DNA of 64,000 bases from Dyadobacter sp. 676 (GCF_040448675.1 NZ_CP159289.1:4695001-4759000); one strand, 5' to 3'; positions 35,079-44,221 are shown, counted from the stretch's first letter. Notes: generated by a model not told the origin, from the sequence alone. A program made the numbers and translations.

Positions 35079-37370
35079 CTAACGCTTAATTTTTTCTAAT
35101 TCCTGCGCGTTGACTTTGACCGGGAACTTCTCCTGCAACCGGGTCACCCATTGTTTTTCGAGCTCTTTCTGGTAATCGTTGATCACGCTTCCCCGCGCCT
35201 CCGGGAACGTCTTGGGACGTGGCGGATCGATTTTCGTCACATTTGCCCATAAAAACGCACCGTTCGCATGGGCGGTCTGTTCGCCGGTCTGCCATTTGAA
35301 ACCATTGAACAACGGGTCTGTCTTAGTAAAGTAACCTTCGCGGATCGTTACTGTTCCCGGCGCATCCGTATTGTAAACCTTTTCCACGTCGTTTTTCGAT
35401 TGGCTGTAAAACTGGAACGCGACCCTCCGGTTACGCTCCGGCTCGGCCGATTGCCGGAAAGAACCATAGTCTTTCTCTATGATACGCAGAATCGGGATGT
35501 TTCGTGCATTTAAATATTTTACAACATTGCGGACGCGGGTCGAAGAAATGATTTCCGGCTCGTCGGTGGCGCGGTACCCCGCTATCTCAACTACGTAATC
35601 CGCATTTTTTTCCATGATAATGTAAAGATCGTTCAGTGCGTCGAGTTGCTGGTTGCCGATTTCCGCCGAATTGACCGGGAAAAGGAGCTCCTTCGACTTC
35701 CGTTCCAGCCGGTACGGGCTCGTGGCCAGCGTTTTTCTGACATTGTTCAGCGTCTGGGTATCTTTCGCCGCCACTATCGTCGCGAACGCACGTTCGGGGT
35801 AGTTGTAGCGGTCCTTATTTCTTTCGTAAAAATTCCGCTGGCCGGTCGAATCGGAAAGCGAGCGCTGCCAGACCTGCTCTTCCATGATCTGCGAAAGCAG
35901 CACGCCGTCGCGAATCTCGTTCATCAGGCTACGGAACTCGGGATTGGATTCTTCGAGGTGCTCTTTCTCATATTCAACCAGCGATTCGGTGAGGTAATCG
36001 TTGTAATAGCGTTTAAAAATCACGTCCGGCGATGCATCTTTCGGGCGGGGCGTCTGTTTGCGTTTGACATAGGTCAGGAACGACAATGCATCGTATTGCC
36101 TCTGCCCGATGCGGAAAAGTGTCACTGCCGACCAATCGGCGGAAACGGCCCGCTGGTAATCCCATTTGCCGGTCCTGAGCGTGCTGTCGGCCAGCGCGGC
36201 CACCAGCTTCCATTGATCGGCGGCTTCCTGCACCGCGTATTTCTGGCGCAGGCGCCTTGCATTCGCCTGCTCGATGATTTTTCCGCGCGAATCGGTTACC
36301 ACTTTTTTGCGCAGCGACGGGGCCATATTGGCAAACGTTTCGATAGGCCGCTTTTCGACAAGGCGGATAATGTGCCAGCCGTACATGGTGAGTACGGGTT
36401 TTGAGTACGATTGGGGGCGTGTCAATGCAAATGCGGCGTCTTCGATTTCGGGCACCATTTGCCCGGTGCCGAAAATGGGCAGCAGTCCGCCATTCTTCCG
36501 CGACTCGCGGTCGTCGGAGTATTTGTCGACGATCATATTCCAATCCGCGCCGTTCTGTAATTGGGCGTATGCCTCTTCAATGCGCGCTTTGGCCGATTCT
36601 TTCTGGGCCGCAGTCCCGGCGGTATCCGCTTTCACCATAATGTGCGCGATACGCACCATCCCACGATTAGGCCGGCGGTCGTTGACTTTGATCAGATGGT
36701 AGCCGGCTTTGGTACGGACGGGCTGGGATATTTTCCCTACTGGTAATGTGTAGGCCGCCGTTTCGATTGGGTACAGGGTTTGAAATGCGGTGAAATAACC
36801 CAGATCGCCCCTGGTCGTTCTGGCGGCAGGATCTTTGGAAAACCGCGCAGCCATGTCGCCGAAATCCGTGCCTTCTTCCAGCCTTCCGCGAAGCGCTATG
36901 GACGCCCGGTAGGCTTCCAGCGTGTCCGCCGGCGAAGCGTCTTCCGAAACACCAACGAGAATATGCGACGCGCGTACTTCCTGTTTCAGGCGGTTATAGG
37001 CTTCGTCGGCCAGCTTTTCGACGAGTTCTTTATCGACGAGGTGGTTTTTGGCGAGCTGGTCGCGGTAAGAGGCGATTTCCTCGCGGTAATCCAGTGTCGT
37101 GTCTTTTCCTTCGGATTTTGCTTGTAATACTTTGATTTTTAAGTCCGTATATAGTGGAAGGTATTCCTCGGGCGTCAATGCTTTCGTGGAATCGGAGGCA
37201 AACTTGTTTTTATCGTAGGAATCCTGGTAATCATCAAGTGAAAATCGCTCGTTACCGATTTCGAGCAGCGGCTGGGTTTCGGCAACCGTTTGCTGAGGCG
37301 GAGCCGTAGTTTTACATGCGCTGAGAAGTGAAATCGTAAAGAGACCAATATGGAACTGGATTTTGGACAT
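35079..37370 (-). CDS. parvulin-type prolyl isomerase lipoprotein with an embedded OmpA-like domain
   Basis: 763 residues. A lipobox with Cys19 (SLLSAC) anchors it. There are two full parvulin domains: RASHILVGVSED ... GDLGYFTAFQTLYPIETAAYTLPVGKISQPVRTKAGYHLIKV and RIAHIMVKADT ... GGLLPIFGTGQMVPEIEDAAFAL ... GWHIIRL. A helical stretch follows. Residues ~560-650 read like an OmpA C-terminal peptidoglycan-binding domain: LFPVNSAEIGNQQLDALNDL, VEIAGYRATD, RVRNVVKYLNARNIP and the closing ERNRRVAFQFYS. A final ~110-residue part ends the protein. It may tether folding activity to the cell wall. First gene of the operon with surA-like and moxR genes. Confidence 0.88.
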   Translation of the reverse strand: MSKIQFHIGLFTISLLSACKTTAPPQQTVAETQPLLEIGNERFSLDDYQDSYDKNKFASDSTKALTPEEYLPLYTDLKIKVLQAKSEGKDTTLDYREEIASYRDQLAKNHLVDKELVEKLADEAYNRLKQEVRASHILVGVSEDASPADTLEAYRASIALRGRLEEGTDFGDMAARFSKDPAARTTRGDLGYFTAFQTLYPIETAAYTLPVGKISQPVRTKAGYHLIKVNDRRPNRGMVRIAHIMVKADTAGTAAQKESAKARIEEAYAQLQNGADWNMIVDKYSDDRESRKNGGLLPIFGTGQMVPEIEDAAFALTRPQSYSKPVLTMYGWHIIRLVEKRPIETFANMAPSLRKKVVTDSRGKIIEQANARRLRQKYAVQEAADQWKLVAALADSTLRTGKWDYQRAVSADWSAVTLFRIGQRQYDALSFLTYVKRKQTPRPKDASPDVIFKRYYNDYLTESLVEYEKEHLEESNPEFRSLMNEIRDGVLLSQIMEEQVWQRSLSDSTGQRNFYERNKDRYNYPERAFATIVAAKDTQTLNNVRKTLATSPYRLERKSKELLFPVNSAEIGNQQLDALNDLYIIMEKNADYVVEIAGYRATDEPEIISSTRVRNVVKYLNARNIPILRIIEKDYGSFRQSAEPERNRRVAFQFYSQSKNDVEKVYNTDAPGTVTIREGYFTKTDPLFNGFKWQTGEQTAHANGAFLWANVTKIDPPRPKTFPEARGSVINDYQKELEKQWVTRLQEKFPVKVNAQELEKIKR

Positions 37371-37717
37371 ATCAAAATTGTATTAGGCTATGGCAGCTTG
37401 CTAAGTTTAAACCGCATTAGCGCTCAATTATTGTAAAGCCAGCAAAGTTAGCCGCTTTCTGGTCAGGACAAAAAAATGCATGCGGCTATGTGGATTTGTA
37501 CCTTCTACAATTCCACATTTTTAGCAGCCGGTTATGGCAAAATTTGCCCAGGATCGGGGCCGGATTTTGTGTCCGGAATTTTGAAAAAAGTTTAATAATT
37601 CCTTTTTGTGATTTAAAGAGGATAAAGTATTTAAATAACGGCAAAACAGGCGTTTAGGGGCAATTTGGGTATGGTTTTTTAAGAACTTATTCTACATCGC
37701 TTTAACATTTACAGCAT
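37371..37717. other. 347-bp intergenic region between divergent genes
   Basis: No ORF worth calling. It holds the promoter of the isomerase operon on the minus strand. On the plus side it is AT-rich (37585-37650) with TTTAAATA but no clear TAnnTTTG box for the gene at 37718. Confidence 0.6.
37443..37472 (-). promoter_or_regulatory. promoter of the prolyl isomerase-moxR operon
   Basis: TTTG (37469-37472), 18-nt spacer, then TAACTTTG (37443-37450) on the minus strand: both Bacteroidota elements at nearly ideal spacing. It implies a leader of about 65 nt. Confidence 0.65.
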
Positions 37718-38200
37718 ATGGAGGAGAGCAAAGGAAACGAGTTCATTCAGATGATCCGGGCGTTATGGAATGAGCAGAAAAAGCGGGAAGTTCTGTATCT
37801 CGAGGCATTGAAAAGAGACGGAATGGGGCCATTCCGGCGGATATTAAGCCAGGGACATCTGAGCGCTTTGCTGTTTCAGAAGGAGATCCGTGCTGTTTAT
37901 GACTATTTCAAATGTTTTCTCAACGACAAGGAACTGGCAGACCACAATCAGATCGCCTCGCGCACTTCCCTGCAACTGCTGGAAAACGCGCACGACAAGG
38001 AAGAAGTAGTTTCGTGCCTTAAAAAAATAGAAGCCGCTGTTATACAGCTCTATAAATCGGTACGCAGTTATCTTGAAAAGGAACCCGAAGCCCAGCGCCT
38101 GATGGACGAACACCTTTTGCGGGTTTCGGAGTTTTACGAATCGCTCTGCAAGCTGGAATCGGGCAACCGCCGCAACTTCGGCTTGACCGCCGCGGCCTAG
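37718..38200 (+). CDS. helical protein, possibly PA2169/DUF2383-like four-helix bundle
   Basis: 160 residues, no signal peptide, no cysteine motif. Almost all helical by eye: EFIQMIRALWNEQKKREVLYLEALKR, LSALLFQKEIRAVYDYFKCFLND, SLQLLENAHDKEEVVSCLKKIEAAVIQLYKSVRSYLE and MDEHLLRVSEFYESLCKLE. Spacing of the helices suits a ferritin-like bundle of the PA2169 type, often stress-related, but the match is weak. It stands alone. An ATG right after CAT is followed by GGAGGAGAG, which lies inside the gene and cannot be its ribosome site. Confidence 0.6.
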   Translation: MEESKGNEFIQMIRALWNEQKKREVLYLEALKRDGMGPFRRILSQGHLSALLFQKEIRAVYDYFKCFLNDKELADHNQIASRTSLQLLENAHDKEEVVSCLKKIEAAVIQLYKSVRSYLEKEPEAQRLMDEHLLRVSEFYESLCKLESGNRRNFGLTAAA

Positions 38201-38215
38201 TGAGCCCGTCAAATC

Positions 38216-38605
38216 TCAAATCTCATATAATTCGATCGGCAGATCATCCGGATCGGCGAAAAATGTGAATTTCTTGCCTGTGAATTCATCCGTCCGGATG
38301 GGTTCCGGAAAAACCCCTTTCGTATTCAGCACTGCGATGGCCTTTTCGATATCCGCAACTTTGAAAGCGATGTGCCTTAGCCCGCATGCTTCCGGGCGCG
38401 ATACGCGCGGGGGAGGGGATGGGAATGAAAAAAGCTCGATAATATACTGGCCGTTAAGCGATAGGTCGAGCTTGTACGAATCCCGCGCTTCCCGGTATAC
38501 CTCCCGTTCGATCTTAAAACCTAGAATCCCGGTATAAAACTGTTTAGATCTGGCATAATCGGAGCAAATGATCGCGATATGATGTACGGCTTGAAGTTCG
38601 AGCAT
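38216..38605 (-). CDS. VOC-family protein, YaeR/glyoxalase I-like
   Basis: 129 residues, two betaalpha-beta-beta-beta modules. The four metal-ligand positions are filled: His8/9 (VHHIAI), Glu57 (IELFSF), His78 (LRHIAF) and Glu125 (IELYEI). The motif VHHIAIICSDYARSKQFYTGILGF and SRPEACGLRHIAFKV are those of the YaeR/SMU.1112c subgroup of unknown substrate, close to glyoxalase I. Convergent with the helical protein gene, 15 nt apart. Confidence 0.88.
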   Translation of the reverse strand: MLELQAVHHIAIICSDYARSKQFYTGILGFKIEREVYREARDSYKLDLSLNGQYIIELFSFPSPPPRVSRPEACGLRHIAFKVADIEKAIAVLNTKGVFPEPIRTDEFTGKKFTFFADPDDLPIELYEI

Positions 38606-38639
38606 TTTGAAAAGTGTTTGAAAATATTTTCAAAGATCG

Positions 38640-39872
38640 TCAGATCTTGATAAAAACCTTCTTTTTATACATCCAGCGGAGGACCAGCCATTCCACCAGG
38701 AGAATTAATGCGCCGCTGACGAGCGATGCATAGCTGGCGCCGAAAATCGAGTCGTAATGCTGCCCGAAATGGATCTTGAACGATTCCCGGATAAACCCGC
38801 CAAGGCCGTCGGCGATCACGTAGGCGGCGATGGAATTCGTGCCGATTACGATCAACGGGTAAAACCAGGATTTACGGTTTTTCACATCCACGATAAAATA
38901 GAATGCGGAAAGCAGCAGGAATGCACAGCCGCCGCTGAATAGCGTCCAGGCCGGCGTCCAGATGCGTTTCACGATCGGGTTAAGGCCGGTGAAGTGGAGA
39001 AGCAGCGAAAGGATCAGTAAAGCCGCCGCGGTAACGATGTATCGTTTCAGCAGCCACGCGGTCGATGTCGCCGATTTTAGCCATTTACCTGCTATCAAAC
39101 CCAATAACATAGTTCCCAGTGTTGGAATGAAACTTAATGTGCTGTAACCGCCACCGTTGTACCGGAATGGCTTTTCTCGTGGAAAGAGGTTCAGAAACCA
39201 CCGGTCGAATGCCCAGGCGGCATTGGTGTTTTTGTTCCAGTGTGCAGCGAACCCTTTCAGGTTATGCTCCCAGTCGGCCGTGACGCCGGTTTGGGACCAG
39301 TCGAAATCCGGCCCGGGGAGCGGATACAACGCAAACAGGGTTGCATAACCCGCGAGAATGGCGGCCAATGCTCCCCACTGGATTTTTTCCGAAGCAAAGC
39401 CCAGTGCAAAAAGGATCGGGTAACCAAGGCCGATTTGCGTCAAAGTGTCTTCGAATGTGAAATTGGTTTGCTCCGAATGCATCGAGCGGAGAAAAATGCC
39501 TAAGAATATCAGTATCAGCGAACGCCGGATAGTGTGCACCCACATCATCGAAACCGACTGATTCCTGCCCGCCCGGCTGGCCATCGAGTACGGCAGGGCA
39601 ACGCCTACCAGAAAGGAAAACGAAGGCTGGATCAGGTCATGCAGCGAACAACCCACCCACGGGACATGGCTTTGATGAAAATCCATGAATGCCCAGAAAG
39701 CACTGTCGGGAAGCGCTTCGGCCACATTTCCGAAACGCAGCACTTCGGCCATCATCAGGAACATCACAAATCCACGGTAGGCGTCGACAGACGAAACACG
39801 TTGAGGCGAAAGGGTAGCGGTTTCTTTCAAAATAATGCGGTTTAGGGTAATGGTTTTAAGCAATACTGACAA
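38640..39872 (-). CDS. DUF5009/NagX-like multi-pass membrane protein
   Basis: 410 residues from TTG 39872; the true start could be a later codon before SPQRVSSVDAYRGFVMFLMM. About ten membrane helices. The opening RVSSVDAYRGFVMFLMM and HVPWVGCSLHDLIQPSFSFLVGVALPYS, with an invariant His-Asp pair, belong to the family related to heparan-alpha-glucosaminide N-acetyltransferase. Such proteins are thought to acetylate sugars across the membrane using acetyl-CoA. Whether this one is linked to the sulfatase locus 27 kb away is unknown. Confidence 0.82.
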   Translation of the reverse strand: MSVLLKTITLNRIILKETATLSPQRVSSVDAYRGFVMFLMMAEVLRFGNVAEALPDSAFWAFMDFHQSHVPWVGCSLHDLIQPSFSFLVGVALPYSMASRAGRNQSVSMMWVHTIRRSLILIFLGIFLRSMHSEQTNFTFEDTLTQIGLGYPILFALGFASEKIQWGALAAILAGYATLFALYPLPGPDFDWSQTGVTADWEHNLKGFAAHWNKNTNAAWAFDRWFLNLFPREKPFRYNGGGYSTLSFIPTLGTMLLGLIAGKWLKSATSTAWLLKRYIVTAAALLILSLLLHFTGLNPIVKRIWTPAWTLFSGGCAFLLLSAFYFIVDVKNRKSWFYPLIVIGTNSIAAYVIADGLGGFIRESFKIHFGQHYDSIFGASYASLVSGALILLVEWLVLRWMYKKKVFIKI

Positions 39873-39902
39873 ACGGCACGAAAAGGTTACCTGTCAAAAG
39901 AA

Positions 39903-39933
39903 AAAACCTCACAGGATTTACCTGCGAGGTTTT
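39903..39933. terminator. bidirectional terminator
   Basis: AAACCTC(a)CAGG-ATTTA-CCTG(c)GAGGTTT: an 11-pair stem with one mismatch, A-rich on the left and T-rich on the right, so it works in either direction. It lies 24 nt after the GMC oxidoreductase stop. Confidence 0.85.
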
Positions 39934-39956
39934 TATCGTGGCGGGATCGGGAATCG

Positions 39957-41675
39957 CTATACATTCATCTTTTTCAGCTCCTTCACTGCGTGGTCTGCTG
40001 CGCGCGCGGTCATCGCCATGTAAGTCAGCGACGGGTTCACGCAGGAAGCCGAGGTCATGAACGATCCGTCGGTGACATAAACGTTCTCGGCACCCCAAAC
40101 CTGGTTGTATTTGTTTAAAACGGATGTTTTCGGGTCGTTGCCCATGCGTGCGGTACCCATTTCGTGGATGCCGATACCCGGGTGTTTCGATTCGTCGTTG
40201 TACGGCGTCACGTTTTTCAAACCGGCCGCTTCAAGCATTTCCGCGGCGTCGTTCATCATATCCTGGCGCATTTTCTTTTCATTTTCGCCATAAGCGGCGT
40301 CGAAAACGACGATTGGCAGGCCCCATTTGTCTTTTTCGGTCGGGTGCAGGGTGAAGCGGTTTTTTTCGTCGGGGATCATTTCGCCGAATCCGCCGATATT
40401 CATTGTCCATCCGCCCGGTTCCGAAAGCGATTTTTTGAAATCGGCCCCGAAACCGTCGGTAGCCACGCCGCGGCCCCAGCTCTCGCGGCTGGCACCGCCC
40501 TGGTAGCCGAACCCGCGTACATAATCGCGTTTGTCGTTACCCCAGTTACGGTAGCGCGGAATGTAAATACCGTTCGCGCGGCGTCCGAAGTAGTATTTGT
40601 CTTCGAAGCCCGGCATGTCGCCTCTCGCCCCCACGGCAAGGTGGTGGTCCATGATGTTACGCCCGAGCTGGTCGCTGTCGTTACCCATTCCGTTCGGAAA
40701 ACGTTTCGATTTGGAGTTCATCAGGATGGACGTCGAGGCGATGGCCGACGCATTTAAAAAGATGATTTTGGCAAAATACTCTCTTGTTTCAAGCGTATTC
40801 TGGTTGATCACACGCACGCCGGTCGCCTTATTCAGTTTATCGTCGAAAATTACCTCCGAAACGATCGAATCGGGCAGGAGCGTCAGGTTACCGGTTTTTT
40901 GCGCCGCGGGCAATGTCGCGGCCTGTGTGCTGAAATAGCCCCCGTATGGACAGCCGCGCATACACATGTTCCTGAACTGGCACGCGGCACGGCCGAGTTC
41001 GGTATGGAATGCCTGCGGCTGGGTGAGGTGCGCCGCGCGGCCCATGATGATATGGCGGCCGGGGAATTTTTTCTCGACCTCGCCTTTCACATGCTTTTCC
41101 ACGCAGTTCATCTGCATCGGAGGCAGGTAATTGCCGTCAGGCAGCACATCGAGGCCGTCTTTGGCGCCGCTGATACCCGCGAATTTTTCTACGTAGTCGT
41201 ACCATGGAGCGATATCCGCGTAACGGATCGGCCAGTCGACACCGATACCTTCTTTCGCATTCGCTTCAAAATCCGCCGGATTCAGGCGATAGCTCTGGCG
41301 CCCCCACAACAGCGAGCGGCCACCCACGTGATAGGCGCGGATCCAGTCGAACCCACGGGTTTCCTTATAAGGGTTTTCTTTGTCGTTTTCGAAGAGGTAA
41401 CGGTGTTCTTCGTTGGCGGTATAGCCCGTGCGTACGCCTGCCCAGTATTCTTCTTTGGCAACAGTGGTAACGCGTCCGCGGTGTTCGAACTCCCATGGCG
41501 CGAGTGTGGCCGTTTTATAGTCAACGATATGCTTGATATCCCTTCCCCTTTCGAGCATCAGGACTTTCAATCCCTTCTCCGTCAGCTCTTTTGCGGCCCA
41601 TCCGCCGCTTATACCCGAACCAACCACTATCGCGTCATAAGTGGCCTGTTTTGTTGCTTTTATGTTCAGATTCAT
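39957..41675 (-). CDS. GMC-family FAD-dependent oxidoreductase (gluconate 2-dehydrogenase large-subunit type)
   Basis: 572 residues. The FAD-binding GSGISGGWAAKELTEKGLKVLMLERG is at the N-terminus, HVGGRSLLWGRQSYR near the flavin, ACQFRNMCMRGCPYGGYFSTQAA with a Cys-rich loop, and HEMGTARMG plus YVTDGSFMTSASCVNPSLTYMAMTARAADHA at the C-terminus. This arrangement is the sugar-oxidising periplasmic branch (gluconate or sorbosone dehydrogenase-like). The small subunit gene is 58 nt upstream; it supplies the Tat signal, and this subunit has none, so export is probably hitch-hiking. No cytochrome c subunit is encoded nearby. Confidence 0.9.
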   Translation of the reverse strand: MNLNIKATKQATYDAIVVGSGISGGWAAKELTEKGLKVLMLERGRDIKHIVDYKTATLAPWEFEHRGRVTTVAKEEYWAGVRTGYTANEEHRYLFENDKENPYKETRGFDWIRAYHVGGRSLLWGRQSYRLNPADFEANAKEGIGVDWPIRYADIAPWYDYVEKFAGISGAKDGLDVLPDGNYLPPMQMNCVEKHVKGEVEKKFPGRHIIMGRAAHLTQPQAFHTELGRAACQFRNMCMRGCPYGGYFSTQAATLPAAQKTGNLTLLPDSIVSEVIFDDKLNKATGVRVINQNTLETREYFAKIIFLNASAIASTSILMNSKSKRFPNGMGNDSDQLGRNIMDHHLAVGARGDMPGFEDKYYFGRRANGIYIPRYRNWGNDKRDYVRGFGYQGGASRESWGRGVATDGFGADFKKSLSEPGGWTMNIGGFGEMIPDEKNRFTLHPTEKDKWGLPIVVFDAAYGENEKKMRQDMMNDAAEMLEAAGLKNVTPYNDESKHPGIGIHEMGTARMGNDPKTSVLNKYNQVWGAENVYVTDGSFMTSASCVNPSLTYMAMTARAADHAVKELKKMNV

Positions 41676-41733
41676 GATGAATATGCTTCAATATTTTTAA
41701 AATAGGGCCTTTCCGGCCGATTACTTGTTAATG

Positions 41734-42333
41734 TTACATTGCCCAGTTTTTCTGGCCTGGTTTCAGGTCGATGCAGCCGTCGTAGCGGCCGGGAACCGCA
41801 ACGTATTCCAGTGCCTGGGTAGCGCCGGGCTCGGAGGTGAAGTACCCCAGCAACGTGAGTTCTTTCATCAGGCGGAAGAATGGTACACCGGCATCCGTGT
41901 ATTCCTTACCTGCCTCGGTATATTTTTTCTTCTCTTCTCCGGCTTTGGCGATTTCCTCTTTCGCGGAGGCTTCCATATCCTTTAATATCTTGGTTTGCTC
42001 TTCGGGTTTCGCTTTCAGGAAATCTTTCTTTTCCAGTTCTGCCAGGCCTTTGTTAAAGCTCTCCTGGTCTTTCGCGCCATAGCAATCTTTCAGCATCATT
42101 TCGATAAACTCACCAACCTTGGCGTCTTTCGCCCCCGGGGTATCTGTTTTTGGAATGATAATTTCAGCTACTTCCGAAACAAGCGCCTTGCGGTCGGCGG
42201 AAAACGGGAAAGTCATTGCCGAGGCACTTTCCGTAGAAGACTTGCAGCCTTCCAAAAAAGCCAGCATGGTGGGTGCGGAGAGTGTGCCACCCATTAACAG
42301 TGCCACACGACCAAGGGCATCACGTCTTTTCAT
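41734..42333 (-). CDS. gluconate 2-dehydrogenase subunit 3 family protein
   Basis: 199 residues. Starts MKRRDALGRVALLMGG, a Tat-type twin-Arg signal, with a possible lipobox at Cys30 (FLEGC). The core ALVSEVAEIIIPKTDTPGAKDAKVGEFIEMML and ALEYVAVPGRYDGCIDL are hallmarks of the subunit-3 family, which accompanies GMC dehydrogenases and carries them across the membrane. Middle part is a Lys/Glu-rich helix (KPEEQTKILKDMEASAKEEIAKAGEEKKKY). Confidence 0.92.
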   Translation of the reverse strand: MKRRDALGRVALLMGGTLSAPTMLAFLEGCKSSTESASAMTFPFSADRKALVSEVAEIIIPKTDTPGAKDAKVGEFIEMMLKDCYGAKDQESFNKGLAELEKKDFLKAKPEEQTKILKDMEASAKEEIAKAGEEKKKYTEAGKEYTDAGVPFFRLMKELTLLGYFTSEPGATQALEYVAVPGRYDGCIDLKPGQKNWAM

Positions 42334-42438
42334 TTGATATACTTAATATAGGTTAACAATCCAAAGTGTAATTCTACATTCGATAAATGCAATTTTGAAC
42401 GACCTGCTAATTTATGAAATATTCTGACTCATACGTTG

Positions 42439-42477
42439 GTTAGAATGATTCTATATAGCTCCTGATGCGTTAGAATG
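42439..42477. promoter_or_regulatory. paired GTTAGAATG repeats upstream of the GMC operon
   Basis: GTTAGAATG occurs at 42439-42447 and 42469-42477, exactly 30 bp apart (about three helical turns). The first is part of a perfect inverted repeat TAGAAT-G-ATTCTA (42441-42453). About 105-145 nt before the subunit-3 start, so it may be an activator site; the regulator is unknown. Confidence 0.35.
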
Positions 42478-42559
42478 CTATCTCAGAGGCCGCTCGGGGC
42501 TATTAAAATTGCATTAAAATGTCACCAGGCGTTTATGTCGGACTGCACATTCCAACGGT

Positions 42560-43616
42560 TCACAGGACCATTAAATTGCAACCCCGGATATCGGAATTGT
42601 CGAAACGGCCCATGACATAGAATGTGCCGGGTTTGTCGCCGAACCGGCCGAGGTCCTGCGTTTCGATAAACGAGCAGGTATCCAGGTTAGCCAGATCGAT
42701 CACATTGATTCCCCCCGGTTTTCGACGGCCCGAGATTGTGGTCGCTGACCGCGAAAGGATCGTTGATGTCGCGGAGGAAAATACGCATCGAATGCCCGGG
42801 CGTAAACAGCCCGTGGCCGTGGGAATAACCTTGCGAAAGGAGCTCGGTCATGCCGTATTCGGAGTGGATGGCCGGCACGCCGAAACTGCCGGTCAAGATG
42901 TCGTGCACTTCTTCGCGGAGCATTTCCTTGCGGCGGCCCTTCATTCCGCCGGTGTCCATGACGGTAAAATGCCCGATATTCTTCAAAAACGAGAGGTCGA
43001 AACTGCTTTCCGCCAGATCGAGCAGCGCGAATGTAACCCCCAGCAACAGGATACTTTTGCCGTCGGGGTTTTCGGCAAGGTGCCGAAGGCGGTGCAGCAT
43101 TTCGCCGGCGTTGTTCAGGTAAAACCCCGAATACTCGGAACCGCTTTCCTCAATAAAATGCTGCATCATATACACCAGTGAAGAGTTGTTTCGTTCAAGG
43201 TATGACGGCAGCAGGGCGAGGATATGAAAGCGGTTCGGGTCCCCGTAATTTTGCTGGAAAATGCGATAGGAAACCGCTTTGTACAGCGGTTCGTCATAAA
43301 GATGGTGACTGCTGGTGGTCTGGCCGGTCGTTCCGCTGCTTTGAAAAACAACAGATGCGTCGGTAGTATGCCCCGTAGCGACGCGATGATTCTTAAAAAA
43401 CTGGATTGGAAGAAAGGGAATGCCCGTCAATGTGGTGATGCCCGAAGGATCGATACCAAGGTGCCGGATGTATTCCCTGTAAACGGGGTTGTACGCGGCC
43501 TGGTAACGAAAAACCCGGAGCGCAAGCGCTTCGAAATCGGCCGGTTCGACGGTCACGATCTGTTCCCTGAGCCCTGCCCGTATTTCGGCAATGGTTTTAT
43601 TGTTTTGAAGTTCCAA
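42560..43616 (-). pseudogene. LuxE/PaaK-like acyl-protein synthetase, frameshifted near the C-terminus
   Basis: TTG start at 43616 (MELQNNKTIAEIRAGLREQIV). The AMP-binding stretch SSGTTGQTTSSHHLYDEPLY and the later IHSEYGMTELLSQGYSHGHGLF show an adenylating acyl-protein synthetase of the LuxE type. The frame breaks in the six-C run 42711-42716; with five, the sequence continues GGINVIDLANLDTCSFIETQDLGRFGDKPGTFYVMGRFDNSDIRGCNLMVL to a stop at 42560. As written it ends prematurely at about 42687. Homologues in Bacteroidota often stand near phenazine- or flexirubin-like or O-antigen genes, none of which is seen here. Substrate unknown. Confidence 0.85.
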
Positions 43617-43644
43617 TCCTCTTACTTTCGTAGATACTAAAAAG

Positions 43645-43652
43645 CAAAGTTA
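43645..43652 (-). promoter_or_regulatory. -7 box TAACTTTG of the LuxE-like gene
   Basis: Perfect TAnnTTTG on the minus strand, 28 nt before the TTG start at 43616. Confidence 0.5.
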
Positions 43653-43666
43653 AAAATAGAACTCAT

Positions 43667-44221
43667 ATGAAGCTGAAAGTTTCCTTGTTCATACTATTGG
43701 CGGTGGCGGCCATGGGATGTGTCGATATTCCGGATTTTAGCGATACGCCGGTGATTTATTATAACGGAATCTCTCAGGAAACCAGGACAGACACCGTATT
43801 GGGCGTGCCGCAGAAAACCGAAGTAGTGACGATAACGATCAATTTCGAAGACGGCGACGGCGACCTTGGGGCAACCAATGCCGAGATACAGGATACGCTC
43901 GTTTTTACCAAAAATTACCTGAAAGTGCCGGGTTGGAAAGTGGAAGGGAACTATGAGCTCGTTACAATGACCCAGAATAAAGACAGCACCTGGACGGAAT
44001 CCATCCTGGTCGGCGACAAATTTAAATTTTTCCCTTTGCTTAAAACAGACGGGAAACCGGGTCCAATCAAGGGTAAACTCGATTTGAACGTACGTTTCCG
44101 GAGGCTCGACAGCGCCATCCCAACGAAAATGAAGTTTAAGGTCCGGATTATGGATCGCGCATTCCATATCAGTAATCAGACTCCTGAAACGGATGTGGTG
44201 AGCGTGCCGATCTGGCAATAA
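43667..44221 (+). CDS. lipoprotein of unknown function
   Basis: 184 residues with lipobox Cys18 (VAAMGC) and VDIPDFSDTPVIYYNGIS following. The body is beta-rich and contains the loop FEDGDGDLGATNAEIQDTLVF, which resembles a calcium-binding DxDGD turn, and ends RIMDRAFHISNQTPETDVVSVPIW. This layout (conserved GDGDLG after a short lipoprotein N-terminus) is common among Bacteroidota surface lipoproteins of unknown role. Divergent from the LuxE-like gene by 50 bp; convergent with the kinase, four bases between stops. Confidence 0.8.
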   Translation: MKLKVSLFILLAVAAMGCVDIPDFSDTPVIYYNGISQETRTDTVLGVPQKTEVVTITINFEDGDGDLGATNAEIQDTLVFTKNYLKVPGWKVEGNYELVTMTQNKDSTWTESILVGDKFKFFPLLKTDGKPGPIKGKLDLNVRFRRLDSAIPTKMKFKVRIMDRAFHISNQTPETDVVSVPIWQ

